DNA from: Paucibacter sp. B2R-40
Lineage (GTDB): Bacteria; Pseudomonadota; Gammaproteobacteria; Burkholderiales; Burkholderiaceae_C
DNA: 64,000 bases
Direction of reading: 5' to 3'
Assembly: GCF_025717555.1 (NCBI RefSeq)
Contig: NZ_JAJIRP010000001.1
Coordinates: 1 to 64,000, forward strand
Position numbers and translations under genes: made by a program. Shown here piece after piece: positions 44,739 through 53,254 of the stretch. Each line of letters starts with the position of its first letter. The stretch's first letter is position 1. Under the pieces are notes generated by a model, which did not search any database, was not told where the DNA came from, and saw only the letters and a program-made list of their open reading frames with translations.

Positions 44739-45661
44739 TCGATCTGCGCGCCGCCCTTGGCGCGCTCGTCCATATAGCGCTTCAGGCGCAAGCGCTCCAG
44801 CGCGTCCATATGCTCGCCGCGCCAGACACGAATCCAGTCGTCGCGGCGTGGATCTTGCGCGAGTTTTCGCACGGCGAGGTCTATCGCCTCGATCATCTTG
44901 CGGCCCTGCGGGTTGCGGCTGCAGGCAAAGGTGGCCGCTGCGGCGCTGCGGCTCTCGGCCACCGGCAATTTGACGAGTTCAGGCCCTGCGCTGCTGCTGC
45001 GCAGATATTCATCGACGGTGGCCGGGTATTCCAAGGTGTAGTCCATGCGGCCGGCCCGCAGCATTGCCAGCAAATGCATGCTGCGGCCGGCCACCACGGT
45101 TTTCGGCGCGAACTCACCGCGCTCCTTCAGCAAGGGATCGATCTTGACGCCAAAGGAGCGGTCCCGAGGCAGCAGGCCGATCAAGTCACTGTGCTGCAAG
45201 ACCTCGGCCAAGGCCGGCACCGGGCCGAAGGGCTCGAACTTGGGCAAATCTTCGCGCCGCACAATCAGGTGGACTTGGCGCGTCAACAGCGGTGGATGCA
45301 CCTGGGTGAAGTAGAGCCAGTCCAGGCGCTCCGGCGTCACCACATGCAAGGGCGAACACAGCGCTTGGCCTTGCCGAACCATCGCCTCGAAGCGCGGAAA
45401 GCCGGCGTCAAGAAACTCATGCCGGTATTGCGGCATCTGCTTGATCAGCAGGCGCAAGAAGCCATCGATCTCGCCGTTGGCCAGGTCCTCGGGCTGCCGC
45501 GGCGCTTTGCCGCCGGGGTAGCTGAAATAGGGCGGCACATCGCGCACCAACCAGGTCAAGACCTCGGGCACAGGCTGAGCGCGTGCAGTAACAGCTGGCA
45601 GAGCACCCGCAAAAGCCAGGGCCAGCGAGGCCGCTGCTCGCCACCACGAAGCCAATTTCAT
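44735..45661 (-). CDS. Periplasmic solute-binding-like protein (family 3 type)
   Basis: A 308-residue exported protein with a signal peptide (ASLALAFAGALPAVTARA, cleavage before QPVPE). The body resembles a small SBP_bac_3-type conserved protein with VRDVPPYFSYPGG near the start and MDYTLEYPATVDEYL in the second lobe. The family is widespread in betaproteobacteria without a known ligand (I recall it as the TIGR02285 group). No permease or ATPase is adjacent, so it may act as a sensor or orphan binding protein. It overlaps the MurA-like gene by 1 base and the RluA-like gene by 4 bases. Confidence 0.75.
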   Translation of the reverse strand: MKLASWWRAAASLALAFAGALPAVTARAQPVPEVLTWLVRDVPPYFSYPGGKAPRQPEDLANGEIDGFLRLLIKQMPQYRHEFLDAGFPRFEAMVRQGQALCSPLHVVTPERLDWLYFTQVHPPLLTRQVHLIVRREDLPKFEPFGPVPALAEVLQHSDLIGLLPRDRSFGVKIDPLLKERGEFAPKTVVAGRSMHLLAMLRAGRMDYTLEYPATVDEYLRSSSAGPELVKLPVAESRSAAAATFACSRNPQGRKMIEAIDLAVRKLAQDPRRDDWIRVWRGEHMDALERLRLKRYMDERAKGGAQIE

Positions 45662-46962
45662 CAGTCGCCTTCAACCCACTCGATACGAGCACCCAGCGTG
45701 CAGATGTTTTCGACAAAGCGCGGATGCGCGCGCCGGATCGGCGTCGCGTTGCGGATCACCGAGCGGCCGGGAATGCTGGCCGCCACCATCAGCAGCGCGA
45801 TCGCCACGCGGATGATGTAAGGGCTCTCGACCTCGGCCGCGTGCAGCGGCTTGCCACCGAAGGTGACCATGCGGTGCGGGTCGGACAGGAAGGCATGGCC
45901 GCCGAACTTGCTCAGCTCCGAGGTCCAGCCCATCGCGCCGTCATAGATCTTGTTCCAGAACATCACACTGCCTTCGGCGCGCACGCCCAGTGCGACAAAA
46001 ATCGGCAGCAGGTCGACCGGCAAATACGGCCAGGGCGCCGCCTCGACCTTTTGCAAGATGTTGCGGGTGAAGGGCTCCTTGACCTTGAGCGGGCCATGCG
46101 TGACCGAGCGTGACCAGCCGTTCTCATGCACGATCTCGACGCCAAACTTGGCAAAGGTTCGGTCGATCAGCGGGAACTGCTCGGGCACGGAGTTACGCAC
46201 TTCCACCTGGCCGCCGGTGATGGCGCCCAGCGCCAAAAAGGTAACGATCTCGTGGAAGTCTTCGGCAAAGGTGAATTCGCCGCCACCCAGGCGCTCAACG
46301 CCGTGAATCGTCAGCTTGGAAGTGCCCTGACCTTCAATCTTGGCTCCGAGCATCTGCAAAAAGGCGCAGAACTCCTGCACATGCGGCTCCGAAGCCGCAT
46401 TCATCAGCGTCGAGCGGCCGTTCGCCAGCGCCGCGCAGAGCACAAAGTTCTCGGTCGTGGTGACCGAGGCGTAATCGGTCCAGTGGTCATTCGCCTGCAG
46501 TTGGCCGGCGACATGCAGCACCAGGCCGTCGCTGTGCCGCTCGACCGCCGCGCCGAAACGCTGGAACACCTCCACATGCGGGTCGATTTCGCGCACGCCC
46601 AGCGTGCAGCCGGTCACATCGTCCTCGATGCGGGCGGCGCCGAAACGCGCCATCAGCCCCGGCACCAGCATGATGCTGGAGCGCATTTCCTCGGGCAGCC
46701 TGTCCTTGGCGGCGTCGAAGTGGGTGTTGCGGTGGTGTACATCCAGCACACCGGTCGCGTAATCGATTTCGACCGAGCTGCCCAGGCTGCGGAAGACCTC
46801 AAGGATCTTCTTCACGTCGGTGATCTCGGTGACGCCACGCAGGCGCACCGGCTCGGCCGTCAGCAAGGTGGCGCACAAAATCGGCAAGACCGCGTTCTTA
46901 TTGGCAGAGGGGATGATGCGGCCCGCCAAAGGCGTACCACCGTGAATAATCAGATTCGACAT
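45661..46962 (-). CDS. MurA-like enolpyruvyl transferase (atypical paralogue)
   Basis: A 433-residue EPSP-synthase-fold protein aligned along its whole length with UDP-GlcNAc enolpyruvyl transferase. The substrate loop ANKNAVLPIL keeps the Lys-Asn pair. A cysteine at residue 119 (TGCTLGVREIDPH) is in the position of E. coli Cys115. The Arg in SPYIIRVAIALL corresponds to the MurA cofactor-loop arginine. The segment lacks the canonical GGCAIGxRPVD and NASDLRA patterns, so it is a divergent paralogue rather than the housekeeping murA. It could act in cell-wall synthesis or on another UDP-sugar. It heads the operon with the binding protein and RluA-like genes. ATG 46962 is chosen because it aligns with the MurA N terminus; 47007 adds 15 unlikely residues. 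Confidence 0.85.
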   Translation of the reverse strand: MSNLIIHGGTPLAGRIIPSANKNAVLPILCATLLTAEPVRLRGVTEITDVKKILEVFRSLGSSVEIDYATGVLDVHHRNTHFDAAKDRLPEEMRSSIMLVPGLMARFGAARIEDDVTGCTLGVREIDPHVEVFQRFGAAVERHSDGLVLHVAGQLQANDHWTDYASVTTTENFVLCAALANGRSTLMNAASEPHVQEFCAFLQMLGAKIEGQGTSKLTIHGVERLGGGEFTFAEDFHEIVTFLALGAITGGQVEVRNSVPEQFPLIDRTFAKFGVEIVHENGWSRSVTHGPLKVKEPFTRNILQKVEAAPWPYLPVDLLPIFVALGVRAEGSVMFWNKIYDGAMGWTSELSKFGGHAFLSDPHRMVTFGGKPLHAAEVESPYIIRVAIALLMVAASIPGRSVIRNATPIRRAHPRFVENICTLGARIEWVEGD

Positions 46963-47124
46963 GGGCTGGAGCGCAAAGAGACAGGAACGCGCGGTCGGAA
47001 GGGACAAGACAGCGATTATCGACGCTGGCGCGGACGAAGCGCTGCGCTAGGGGAAATGCGCTGCATCAGACCGGTTTGAACTGCTACGCTGCAGGTTTCA
47101 TCGCCGCACCAAGCTCCGCTGACC

Positions 47125-48216
47125 ATGATTGCGCTTCGCTGCCTGCTGATCTCCGTGGCTTTGGCCTGCTGCCAAGCCGTCGGCGCTGCAGAAGCCATCC
47201 CGGCCCCAAGCGAGCCTCAGGATCTATCGGGCTTGGCCGCAGCGGCCAGCAAAGAAGGCCGTTTGCGCAGCGCCGGCATGCCGGACACCTGGGCCAATTG
47301 GCGCAGCACTTGGGCCGACCTGAAGCGCCTCTACGGCATCAAACATGAGGACGAGAACATGAACAGCGCCGTCATCATCAGCCGGATGGCGGCCGAAGGC
47401 GCGCAGGCCAGCCCGGACATCGGCGATGTGGGCTTCGAATATGGGGCGATCGCCCGCGGGCGCGGCATCAGCCGGCCGCACAAGCCGGCGCAGTGGGCTC
47501 AAATTCCCGCCTGGGCCAAAGACCAAGACGGCTATTGGGCGCTGGCCTATACCGGCACCATCGCCTTCCTGGTCAACACAAGACGCACCGGCGGGCGCAT
47601 CCCGCACAGCTGGCAAGAGCTGTTCGAGGGCCGCTACAGCGTCGGCATCGGCGAGGTCGGCTCTTCGGCTCAGTCCAGCGCCAGCGTGTTGGCGGCGGCG
47701 ATCGCGCTGGGCGGCGACGAAAGCAATCTGCAGCCGGCCCTGCAACAGTTTGCCAAGCTGGCTCAACAAGGCCGCTTGGTGCTCAGGAATCCCGGCCCCG
47801 CCCGCCCTGAGCAGGCCGGAGTTGATGTGTTTCTGATGTGGGATTTTCTGGCCCTGTCCCAGCGCGACAAGCTGCCCAAACCCTCAGATTACGCGGTGCT
47901 GATCCCTGCCGACGGCTCGGTCACCAGCGGCTACACCACCGTGCTCAATCGGCATGCACCCCACCCCCATGCGGCCGAATTGGCGCGTGAGTACATCTTC
48001 AGCGACGCCGGTCAACTCAATCTGGCCCAGGGCTTCGCCAGACCGATCCGCATCGAGCATCTGCAATTGCCCGATTCCTTGCGGCAGCGTCTGCTCGACA
48101 GCGCCCAGTACAAAAACGCCCGCGTGATCAAGCCCTTTGTCTGGGCCTGGGAGGTCAAGAAGCTGCCCGCGCTATGGCAACGCGAGGTGCTGGCGCGGTC
48201 AACTGCTGCGCCTTGA
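47125..48216 (+). CDS. Periplasmic solute-binding protein (family 1 type)
   Basis: A 363-residue exported protein. The signal peptide is about residues 1-22 (IALRCLLISVALACCQAVGA). The type II binding fold shows ANWRSTWADL, SPDIGDVGFEYGAI, WALAYTGTIAFLVNT and SWQELFEGRYSVGIGEV, followed by YTTVLNRHAPHPHAAELARE. It resembles the iron, thiamine or spermidine/putrescine-binding proteins of the Sbp1/AfuA-like group. No permease or ATPase lies beside it. Divergent from the MurA-like gene; convergent with the aspartyl protease gene 5 bases away. Confidence 0.8.
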   Translation: MIALRCLLISVALACCQAVGAAEAIPAPSEPQDLSGLAAAASKEGRLRSAGMPDTWANWRSTWADLKRLYGIKHEDENMNSAVIISRMAAEGAQASPDIGDVGFEYGAIARGRGISRPHKPAQWAQIPAWAKDQDGYWALAYTGTIAFLVNTRRTGGRIPHSWQELFEGRYSVGIGEVGSSAQSSASVLAAAIALGGDESNLQPALQQFAKLAQQGRLVLRNPGPARPEQAGVDVFLMWDFLALSQRDKLPKPSDYAVLIPADGSVTSGYTTVLNRHAPHPHAAELAREYIFSDAGQLNLAQGFARPIRIEHLQLPDSLRQRLLDSAQYKNARVIKPFVWAWEVKKLPALWQREVLARSTAAP

Positions 48217-48221
48217 GCCGG

Positions 48222-49289
48222 CTACTCGGCACTTGGGTTCTTGCTCGCCTTGGCAAAGAGATGGCCGCCCAGGTAGCTGAAGTAGAGCCTGTTTTGACTG
48301 TTGGCGAAGAGCAGGCGATGCGCCTTCAGAAAGTCGGTCCCCAAAATGACTTTCGGGCCTTTGCTGATGAATTCGGCCGTCGCCATCGTGTTGTTGTCGA
48401 TTTGATGGTTCTGGTTCAAGTCGGCAACCCAGATCTTTGGCCGCTGAACCGTTTCTCCCCCGATGGAAAAACTGTCAAAACTGCCCAGTCTGGCCGTGAC
48501 CGCCCGCGCGCCGATACCGGCAAGAGAAATCTGCTCGCTGCCGGCAAGGCTTTCTGCGCTCACGCCCACGGCCTTGGCGGCTGCGCCGTCGACGATGGTG
48601 ATCGAAGCCCCGGTATCCAGCAAAGCCAGTAATGTTTTGCCGTTCAGGCTGACCGTCACCATCGGCCGCGCATCGTTGGGATTGCCGGACTCCAGGGGCA
48701 CAAAATCGGCCTCCTTGTCCCAATAGGCGAGAAAGGCATCGGCGCAGTCGACCGGGTGAAAGAAGCGCAAGCTACTCTCGGCCAACACAAGCTCGAGATC
48801 CCGCTGAAATAAGAAGTCAGCGCCTATTATTCCGCCGTAATTCTCGATCGAACCGGCATGATCAAGCACCGCCATGCGCATCTGTTTGCCGCGTATCGAA
48901 CCAATCGCGAATTCATCCACCAGCGCGGTGTAGAACTGGGCCACACCGCCCACGCCGGCGCCTGCGGCAGATGAGTGACGCATTGGCAAGCCGATTCGCT
49001 CGGCAAAGGAAGTTGCGATACTGGTTTTGAAGCCCCCTGTGTCAACCAGAAACTTGGCTGCCTTGCCGTTCACGCTGGCTTCAACATAAGGGCCACCCGG
49101 CAGTGATTGCAGCGGCAGCTGACTCAATTTGACATAGCTACAGCGCTTAGGCGCAGTTTCGGCGCAAAGTGCCGCGCTCAAAAGCATGGCCGTCAATCCA
49201 ACAACCAAACGCCGCCAAGCGCGGACGGCACCGATCGGCCTGGGCCGGCAAGGGATGCTGGAATTTGCTGCGTGTAAATATGTCGTCAT
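48222..49289 (-). CDS. Exported protein with two retropepsin-like aspartyl protease domains
   Basis: A 355-residue protein. A hydrophobic segment at about 28-43 is a signal or anchor (ending LCAETA). Two aspartyl motifs follow, FLVDTGG with Asp83 and ALLDTGA with Asp225, each in a separate retropepsin-like half (GGIIGADFLF; KVILGTDFLK). Eukaryotic pepsins use two such motifs in one active site, and retroviral enzymes dimerise one; here both may form one pepsin-like pseudodimer. The first DTG is followed by Gly instead of the usual Ala/Ser, so activity is uncertain. It diverges from modA. Confidence 0.8.
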   Translation of the reverse strand: MTTYLHAANSSIPCRPRPIGAVRAWRRLVVGLTAMLLSAALCAETAPKRCSYVKLSQLPLQSLPGGPYVEASVNGKAAKFLVDTGGFKTSIATSFAERIGLPMRHSSAAGAGVGGVAQFYTALVDEFAIGSIRGKQMRMAVLDHAGSIENYGGIIGADFLFQRDLELVLAESSLRFFHPVDCADAFLAYWDKEADFVPLESGNPNDARPMVTVSLNGKTLLALLDTGASITIVDGAAAKAVGVSAESLAGSEQISLAGIGARAVTARLGSFDSFSIGGETVQRPKIWVADLNQNHQIDNNTMATAEFISKGPKVILGTDFLKAHRLLFANSQNRLYFSYLGGHLFAKASKNPSAE

Positions 49290-49396
49290 GCTGGCAGGAA
49301 TTGGAGTCGATCAAAGGCGCGACGAAGTCTAGCCGAGCGAGCACGGCGCCGGCATTGGCTTACCATTTCCCCCAAATGCGACAAGGACGCCGAGAT

Positions 49397-50179
49397 ATGA
49401 AGAAGAAATGGTGGGTCAGCGGCTTGCTTTGGCTTGCAACGGCGGTCGGCGCCCAAGAACCGCCCAATATCGCCGCCGCCTCCGACCTCAAGTTCGCGCT
49501 CGACGAGGCGGCCGAGGCCTTCAAGCTGCAGAGCGGCCAAAGCCTGCGCCTGAGCTACGGCTCATCGGGCAATTTCTACACTCAGATCGTGCAAGGCGCG
49601 CCGTTTCAGCTGTTCTTGTCGGCCGACGAAGACCTTGTGTTCAAACTGGCCGAGCAAGGTCTCAGCCCCGACCGGGGGCAACTCTACGGCACCGGCCGGC
49701 TGGTCTTGTTTGTGCCGACCGGATCGCCGCTGAAGCCGGATGCCAGCTTGAATGACCTGCGTTCGGCGCTGAGCGACGGCCGGTTGCGCAAATTCGCCAT
49801 CGCCAACCCTGAACATGCGCCCTATGGTCGGGCCGCCAAGCAGGCGCTGCAAAGCGTTGGCTTGTGGCCCGCCATGGCGCCCAAACTGGTGCTGGGTGAG
49901 AACGTCTCGCAAGCGGCGCAGTTCGCCGTGTCGGGTTCGACCGAGGGCGGCATCTTTGCCTACTCGCTGGCCTTGTCGCCCAACTTCGCCCGCGCCGGCA
50001 GCTATGTGCTGCTGCCCGCGGCCCTGCATCAGCCGCTGCGCCAGCGCATGGTGCTGACGCAGCGGGCCGGGCCGGTGGCCCGCGAGTTCTATGGCTTTTT
50101 GCAGACGCCGCCAGCGCGGGCAATTCTGCAGCGCCACGGCTTCGAGCTGCCACCACTGCCGACGGCCCAGGAGCGCTGA
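49397..50179 (+). CDS. modA: Molybdate-binding protein ModA
   Basis: A 260-residue periplasmic binding protein. Signal peptide KKKWWVSGLLWLATAVGAQ; mature part starts EPPNIAAASDLKFALDE, the ModA first loop with the oxyanion-binding Ser. LSYGSSGNFYTQI and FAIANPEHAPYGRAA supply the other conserved Ser/Tyr contacts. It captures molybdate (or tungstate) for the ModBC importer. It is the first gene of modABC; the ModB start GTG follows its stop immediately. I see no clear ModE palindrome in the 107-base upstream gap. An upstream reading frame of 76 extra residues is rejected because it lacks signal features. Confidence 0.93.
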   Translation: MKKKWWVSGLLWLATAVGAQEPPNIAAASDLKFALDEAAEAFKLQSGQSLRLSYGSSGNFYTQIVQGAPFQLFLSADEDLVFKLAEQGLSPDRGQLYGTGRLVLFVPTGSPLKPDASLNDLRSALSDGRLRKFAIANPEHAPYGRAAKQALQSVGLWPAMAPKLVLGENVSQAAQFAVSGSTEGGIFAYSLALSPNFARAGSYVLLPAALHQPLRQRMVLTQRAGPVAREFYGFLQTPPARAILQRHGFELPPLPTAQER

Positions 50180-50932
50180 GTGGATTGGACCGCATTGCGC
50201 TTGTCGGCCTTGCTGGCGCTGGCCACGGCGCTGATTCTTTTGCCACTGGGCGTCTTCGCGGGCCGCTGGTTGGCGCGCAGCCAGCATCCGCTGAGGGCGC
50301 TGGCGGAAGCTGCTTTGGCGCTGCCGCTGGTCCTGCCGCCGACGGTGCTGGGCTTTTATTTGCTGATCTGGCTGGGCGGCGGCTCGGCGCTGGGCGCTTG
50401 GTACCAGGGCCTGAGCGGGCGCACGCTGGCCTTTTCCTTTGAGGGTCTGCTGCTGGCCAGCCTGCTGTTCAACATCCCGTTCGCGGTGATGCCGATGCAG
50501 CGCGCTTTCGAAGCGATCCCGGCCGAGCTGTTCGATGCCGCCCGCACTTGCGGGCTCTCAAATTGGCGCACCCTGACGCTGATCGAGCTGCCGCTGGCCT
50601 GGCGCGGCATCTTGAGTGGCCTGATCATGACGGCAGCGCACACGCTGGGCGAGTTTGGCGTGGTGCTGATGGTGGGCGGCAATATTGCCGGCCAGACGCG
50701 CACGATCTCGATCGCCATCTATGACCGCGTGCAGGCCTTTGATATGCAGGCGGCGGGCGCGATGTCGGCGACGCTGCTGGCGGTGTCGCTGTTGACGCTG
50801 TTGGCCAGCGGCTGGCTGAGTCGGCAGCGTATGAGCGCCCCCAAGGCCGCTGCCTGGCAGCGTCCGCCCCCCCAAGGGGGAGCAAAGAAACTCGGGGCGG
50901 CGCGTCGATTTTTTAGCCGCCGGAAGGGCTGA
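50180..50932 (+). CDS. modB: Molybdate ABC transporter permease ModB
   Basis: A 250-residue inner-membrane permease starting with GTG directly after the modA stop. Five to six helices include ALPLVLPPTVLGFYLLIWLGG. The EAA coupling loop is ELFDAARTCGLSNWRTLTLIE, and VVLMVGGNIAGQTRTISIAIYD is the typical ModB/CysT C-terminal segment. The last 25 residues are Pro/Lys/Arg-rich and encoded by a C-run/G-run repeat (50861-50880), so the original stop was probably a little earlier. Partner of ModA and ModC in high-affinity molybdate uptake. Confidence 0.93.
   Translation: MDWTALRLSALLALATALILLPLGVFAGRWLARSQHPLRALAEAALALPLVLPPTVLGFYLLIWLGGGSALGAWYQGLSGRTLAFSFEGLLLASLLFNIPFAVMPMQRAFEAIPAELFDAARTCGLSNWRTLTLIELPLAWRGILSGLIMTAAHTLGEFGVVLMVGGNIAGQTRTISIAIYDRVQAFDMQAAGAMSATLLAVSLLTLLASGWLSRQRMSAPKAAAWQRPPPQGGAKKLGAARRFFSRRKG
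50861..50880. repeat. GC-rich palindromic repeat inside the 3' end of modB
   Basis: CGTCCG followed by seven C, AA and five G forms a hairpin typical of dispersed REP-like elements in Burkholderiales. A close relative lies at 52115-52132 (CGTCCG, six C, GA, four G) after modC. Here it is translated and supplies the odd ModB tail. Confidence 0.6.
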
Positions 50933-50936
50933 AGCG

Positions 50937-52058
50937 ATGCTGCAAGCGAGTCTGCATCAAGCCGGGGCGATCCCGCTGGATCTCAATTTGCACTGCGCGA
51001 ATGGCGAGTTACTTGCGCTGGTCGGGCCCTCGGGCAGCGGCAAGACCAGTGTGCTGCGTGCGCTGGCCGGCCTCCTGCCCGTCAACAGCGGGCGCATCAG
51101 CCTGGGCGAGCAACTATGGTTCGACAGCGAGCGCGGCATTGATGTACCGGCCGAGCGGCGCGGCGTGGGCATGGTGTTTCAACATTACGCCTTGTTCCCG
51201 CATCTGAGCGCGCTGGACAATGTCAGCCTGGCCATCCCTGGCGGCAGCGGCGCTGGCGCCAGGAAGGAGCGACGCGAGCATGCGCTGCAACTGCTCGCCG
51301 ATATGCAGCTCGACGGCCTGGCCGAGCGCCGGCCCGAGCAACTGTCCGGTGGCCAGCGCCAGCGCGTGGCCTTGGCGCGAGCACTGGCCCGCAAGCCCCA
51401 GTTGCTGCTGCTGGACGAGGCATTTTCCGCCGTCGATCAGCCCACCCGTTACGCCTTGTGGGAGGAGCTGGTCAAGCTGCGTGAGCGGCTGACCCTGCCC
51501 ATCATCATGGTCACACATGATTTGCGCGAAGCCCGCCTCTTGGCCGACCGCCTGTGCATCCTGGAGGCCGGCACCGCTTTGCAGGACGGCCCGCCCGAGC
51601 AAGTGCTGGCTCGGCCGCGCAATGCTCGCGTGGCGGCACTCGTGGGCTTGCGCGACATTCACAGCGGCCTGTTTCGCAAACAAAGTAGCGGCGGAGCAGT
51701 TTTGAAATGGGGGGAAGGCAAGAGCGACGGCGAAGGGGTGCCGCAGCTGCAAATCATCGACAAGGGCCGCATCGAAGACGGCACGCCGGTGCGTTGGGTC
51801 ATCAGCGGGGAGTTCATCCAATGTCACACGGCGGCTCCGGCCACCCCGGTCGTCAATCTGGTCGCGGCCGAGCTGATCGAGTTGCGCAGCCTGGGCGAAA
51901 CCTCGACGCTGAAGCTGGCCGTGCAGGGCTCGGCCAAGGCTCATGTGCACCTCGACATCGGCACGCGCCAACTCAGGCAGTCGGGCTGGCGGGTGGGTCA
52001 GGTCTTGCTGCTGGAGCTGGACCCGGCCGGTATTCATGTGATGCCGGTGCGGAGCTGA
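50937..52058 (+). CDS. modC: Molybdate ABC transporter ATPase ModC
   Basis: A 373-residue ATPase. Walker A GPSGSGKT lies near residue 33, the ABC signature LSGGQRQRVALARAL near 140, and Walker B LLLLDEAFSAVD follows, then the switch His in VTHDLREA. The C-terminal third, about residues 290-373, is the ModC/TOBE oxyanion-sensing domain (NLVAAELIELRSLGETSTLKL). It energises molybdate import by ModB. It starts 5 bases after modB and ends the operon. Confidence 0.93.
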   Translation: MLQASLHQAGAIPLDLNLHCANGELLALVGPSGSGKTSVLRALAGLLPVNSGRISLGEQLWFDSERGIDVPAERRGVGMVFQHYALFPHLSALDNVSLAIPGGSGAGARKERREHALQLLADMQLDGLAERRPEQLSGGQRQRVALARALARKPQLLLLDEAFSAVDQPTRYALWEELVKLRERLTLPIIMVTHDLREARLLADRLCILEAGTALQDGPPEQVLARPRNARVAALVGLRDIHSGLFRKQSSGGAVLKWGEGKSDGEGVPQLQIIDKGRIEDGTPVRWVISGEFIQCHTAAPATPVVNLVAAELIELRSLGETSTLKLAVQGSAKAHVHLDIGTRQLRQSGWRVGQVLLLELDPAGIHVMPVRS

Positions 52059-52114
52059 GGCACGGGAGCAGGGTCGAGTTCATGGAACAGCGCGCCCAGG
52101 CCTAAGAACTTCGT

Positions 52115-52132
52115 CGTCCGCCCCCCGAGGGG
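52115..52132. repeat. Second copy of the GC-rich palindromic repeat
   Basis: CGTCCG plus six C, GA and four G, related to the copy at 50861. It lies between modC and the glycine-rich protein gene. Confidence 0.5.
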
Positions 52133-52149
52133 CTCAGCCAGGCCAGCAT

Positions 52150-52521
52150 TCAGCCTGGCGCCGCCTTGTTGGCGGCGGCGACCTTGGCGACGGGGTCGGC
52201 ATGCTCGACTGCCGTACTCCCGGCGGCGGCGCCACCCAACGCGCCAGCCACCAGGCCCAGCGTTGCGCCGACCACCACGCCGACCGGCCCGGCCACGGTG
52301 ACGCCAACAGCGGCCCCGGTGGCGGCACCGGCAATCGCGGCACCGCCTACCCAGGCCGAGTTGGCCTCTCGTTCAGCATCCTCGCCCTTCAGCGGCAGTT
52401 GGGCCGACAGACTGGTGTCTTGCGACGGGATGCCCTCGCCCGGACGGGCTTGAGCGATCAGGTCTTCATCGACGGCGGCTGGCGCTGCCGGGCTCGAGTG
52501 CGGATTTTCGGACGGGTTCAT
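52150..52521 (-). CDS. Small glycine-zipper protein
   Basis: A 123-residue protein. The first 50 residues are polar and Pro/Ser/Glu-rich (MNPSENPHSSPAAP). The central 55 residues form a glycine-alanine zipper (GGAAIAGAATGAAVGVTVAG and further GxxxG steps), with a short acidic/Ala tail. Such segments insert into membranes as helical pairs; relatives are stress-related or entericidin/bacteriocin-like, but no specific function is known. AAGGA lies 5 bases before the ATG. Same strand and 66 bases downstream of OsmC. Confidence 0.65.
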   Translation of the reverse strand: MNPSENPHSSPAAPAAVDEDLIAQARPGEGIPSQDTSLSAQLPLKGEDAEREANSAWVGGAAIAGAATGAAVGVTVAGPVGVVVGATLGLVAGALGGAAAGSTAVEHADPVAKVAAANKAAPG

Positions 52522-52587
52522 GAGTTTTCCTTGCTTGGTGAAGATGGCTTGTTCAGAGGAGCGGAATACGCCAGGGCTGTCGAAGGT

Positions 52588-53031
52588 CTATGACGCGGCT
52601 TCGAGAGTCGCCTGCAAGCTGATCTCGGGCACGCTGCCCAAGGCCTTGGACAGCGGGCAGTCACGCTTGGCGGCGGCCGCAATTTCCTGGAACCGGGCCT
52701 CATCCAGGCCGGGCACGGCGGCCTTCAAGGTCAAGGCGATGCGGTCGATCACGAAGCCTTCGCCCTGGGCCGACAAGCGCACATGCGCCCGGGTGTCGAC
52801 CGTGGCGGTGGCAAAACCGGCCTTCTCGCAGGCGAAGGAAAACGCCATCGTGAAGCAAGCGGCATGCGCCGCCCCCAGCAACTCCTCGGGGTTGCTGCCG
52901 CGTCTATCGTCGCCGAAGCGGCTGGCGAAGCCGTAGGGGAAGTCCTGCAGGGCGCCGGACTCGGTGCTGACCTGGCCCAAGCCTGCGTTGCCGGCGCCGG
53001 TCCAAAGAACGCTGGCGGATTTTTCGCTCAT
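52588..53031 (-). CDS. OsmC-family peroxiredoxin-like protein
   Basis: A 147-residue OsmC/Ohr family protein. The first catalytic cysteine lies in AHAACFTMAFS and the second in KRDCPLSKALG, at the two positions conserved in OsmC. SNPEELLGAAHA is the family signature. By family knowledge it reduces organic hydroperoxides in the cytoplasm. AAGGAG lies 8 bases before the ATG. Tail-to-head with the glycine-zipper gene downstream; upstream is a 223-base gap to the LuxR-type gene with no other feature. Confidence 0.9.
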   Translation of the reverse strand: MSEKSASVLWTGAGNAGLGQVSTESGALQDFPYGFASRFGDDRRGSNPEELLGAAHAACFTMAFSFACEKAGFATATVDTRAHVRLSAQGEGFVIDRIALTLKAAVPGLDEARFQEIAAAAKRDCPLSKALGSVPEISLQATLEAAS

Positions 53032-53254
53032 GAGGGTGTCTCCTTGATGGGTCGGCCAAGCCGATGTGCTTGAGCCTAGATCCGCTTCAAGGAGTTGGGC
53101 GAGGGACAGGGTGCCGCTTGCGCGTAGGACAAAGGCGCTGCGCGTGCTGCTGCGCGGCGCAGCTTCGGCAGGGCGGCGCCCTTTGCTGGGCCCGGCAGGC
53201 GCAGCAGGAGGGCTGCGCGGCCTGGATGGCTTTGGCCGGCGGCTGGTGCCAGGC

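Noticed and set aside
49290-49396. Search for a ModE operator before modA
   Set aside because: No recognisable TATATA-type palindrome was found.
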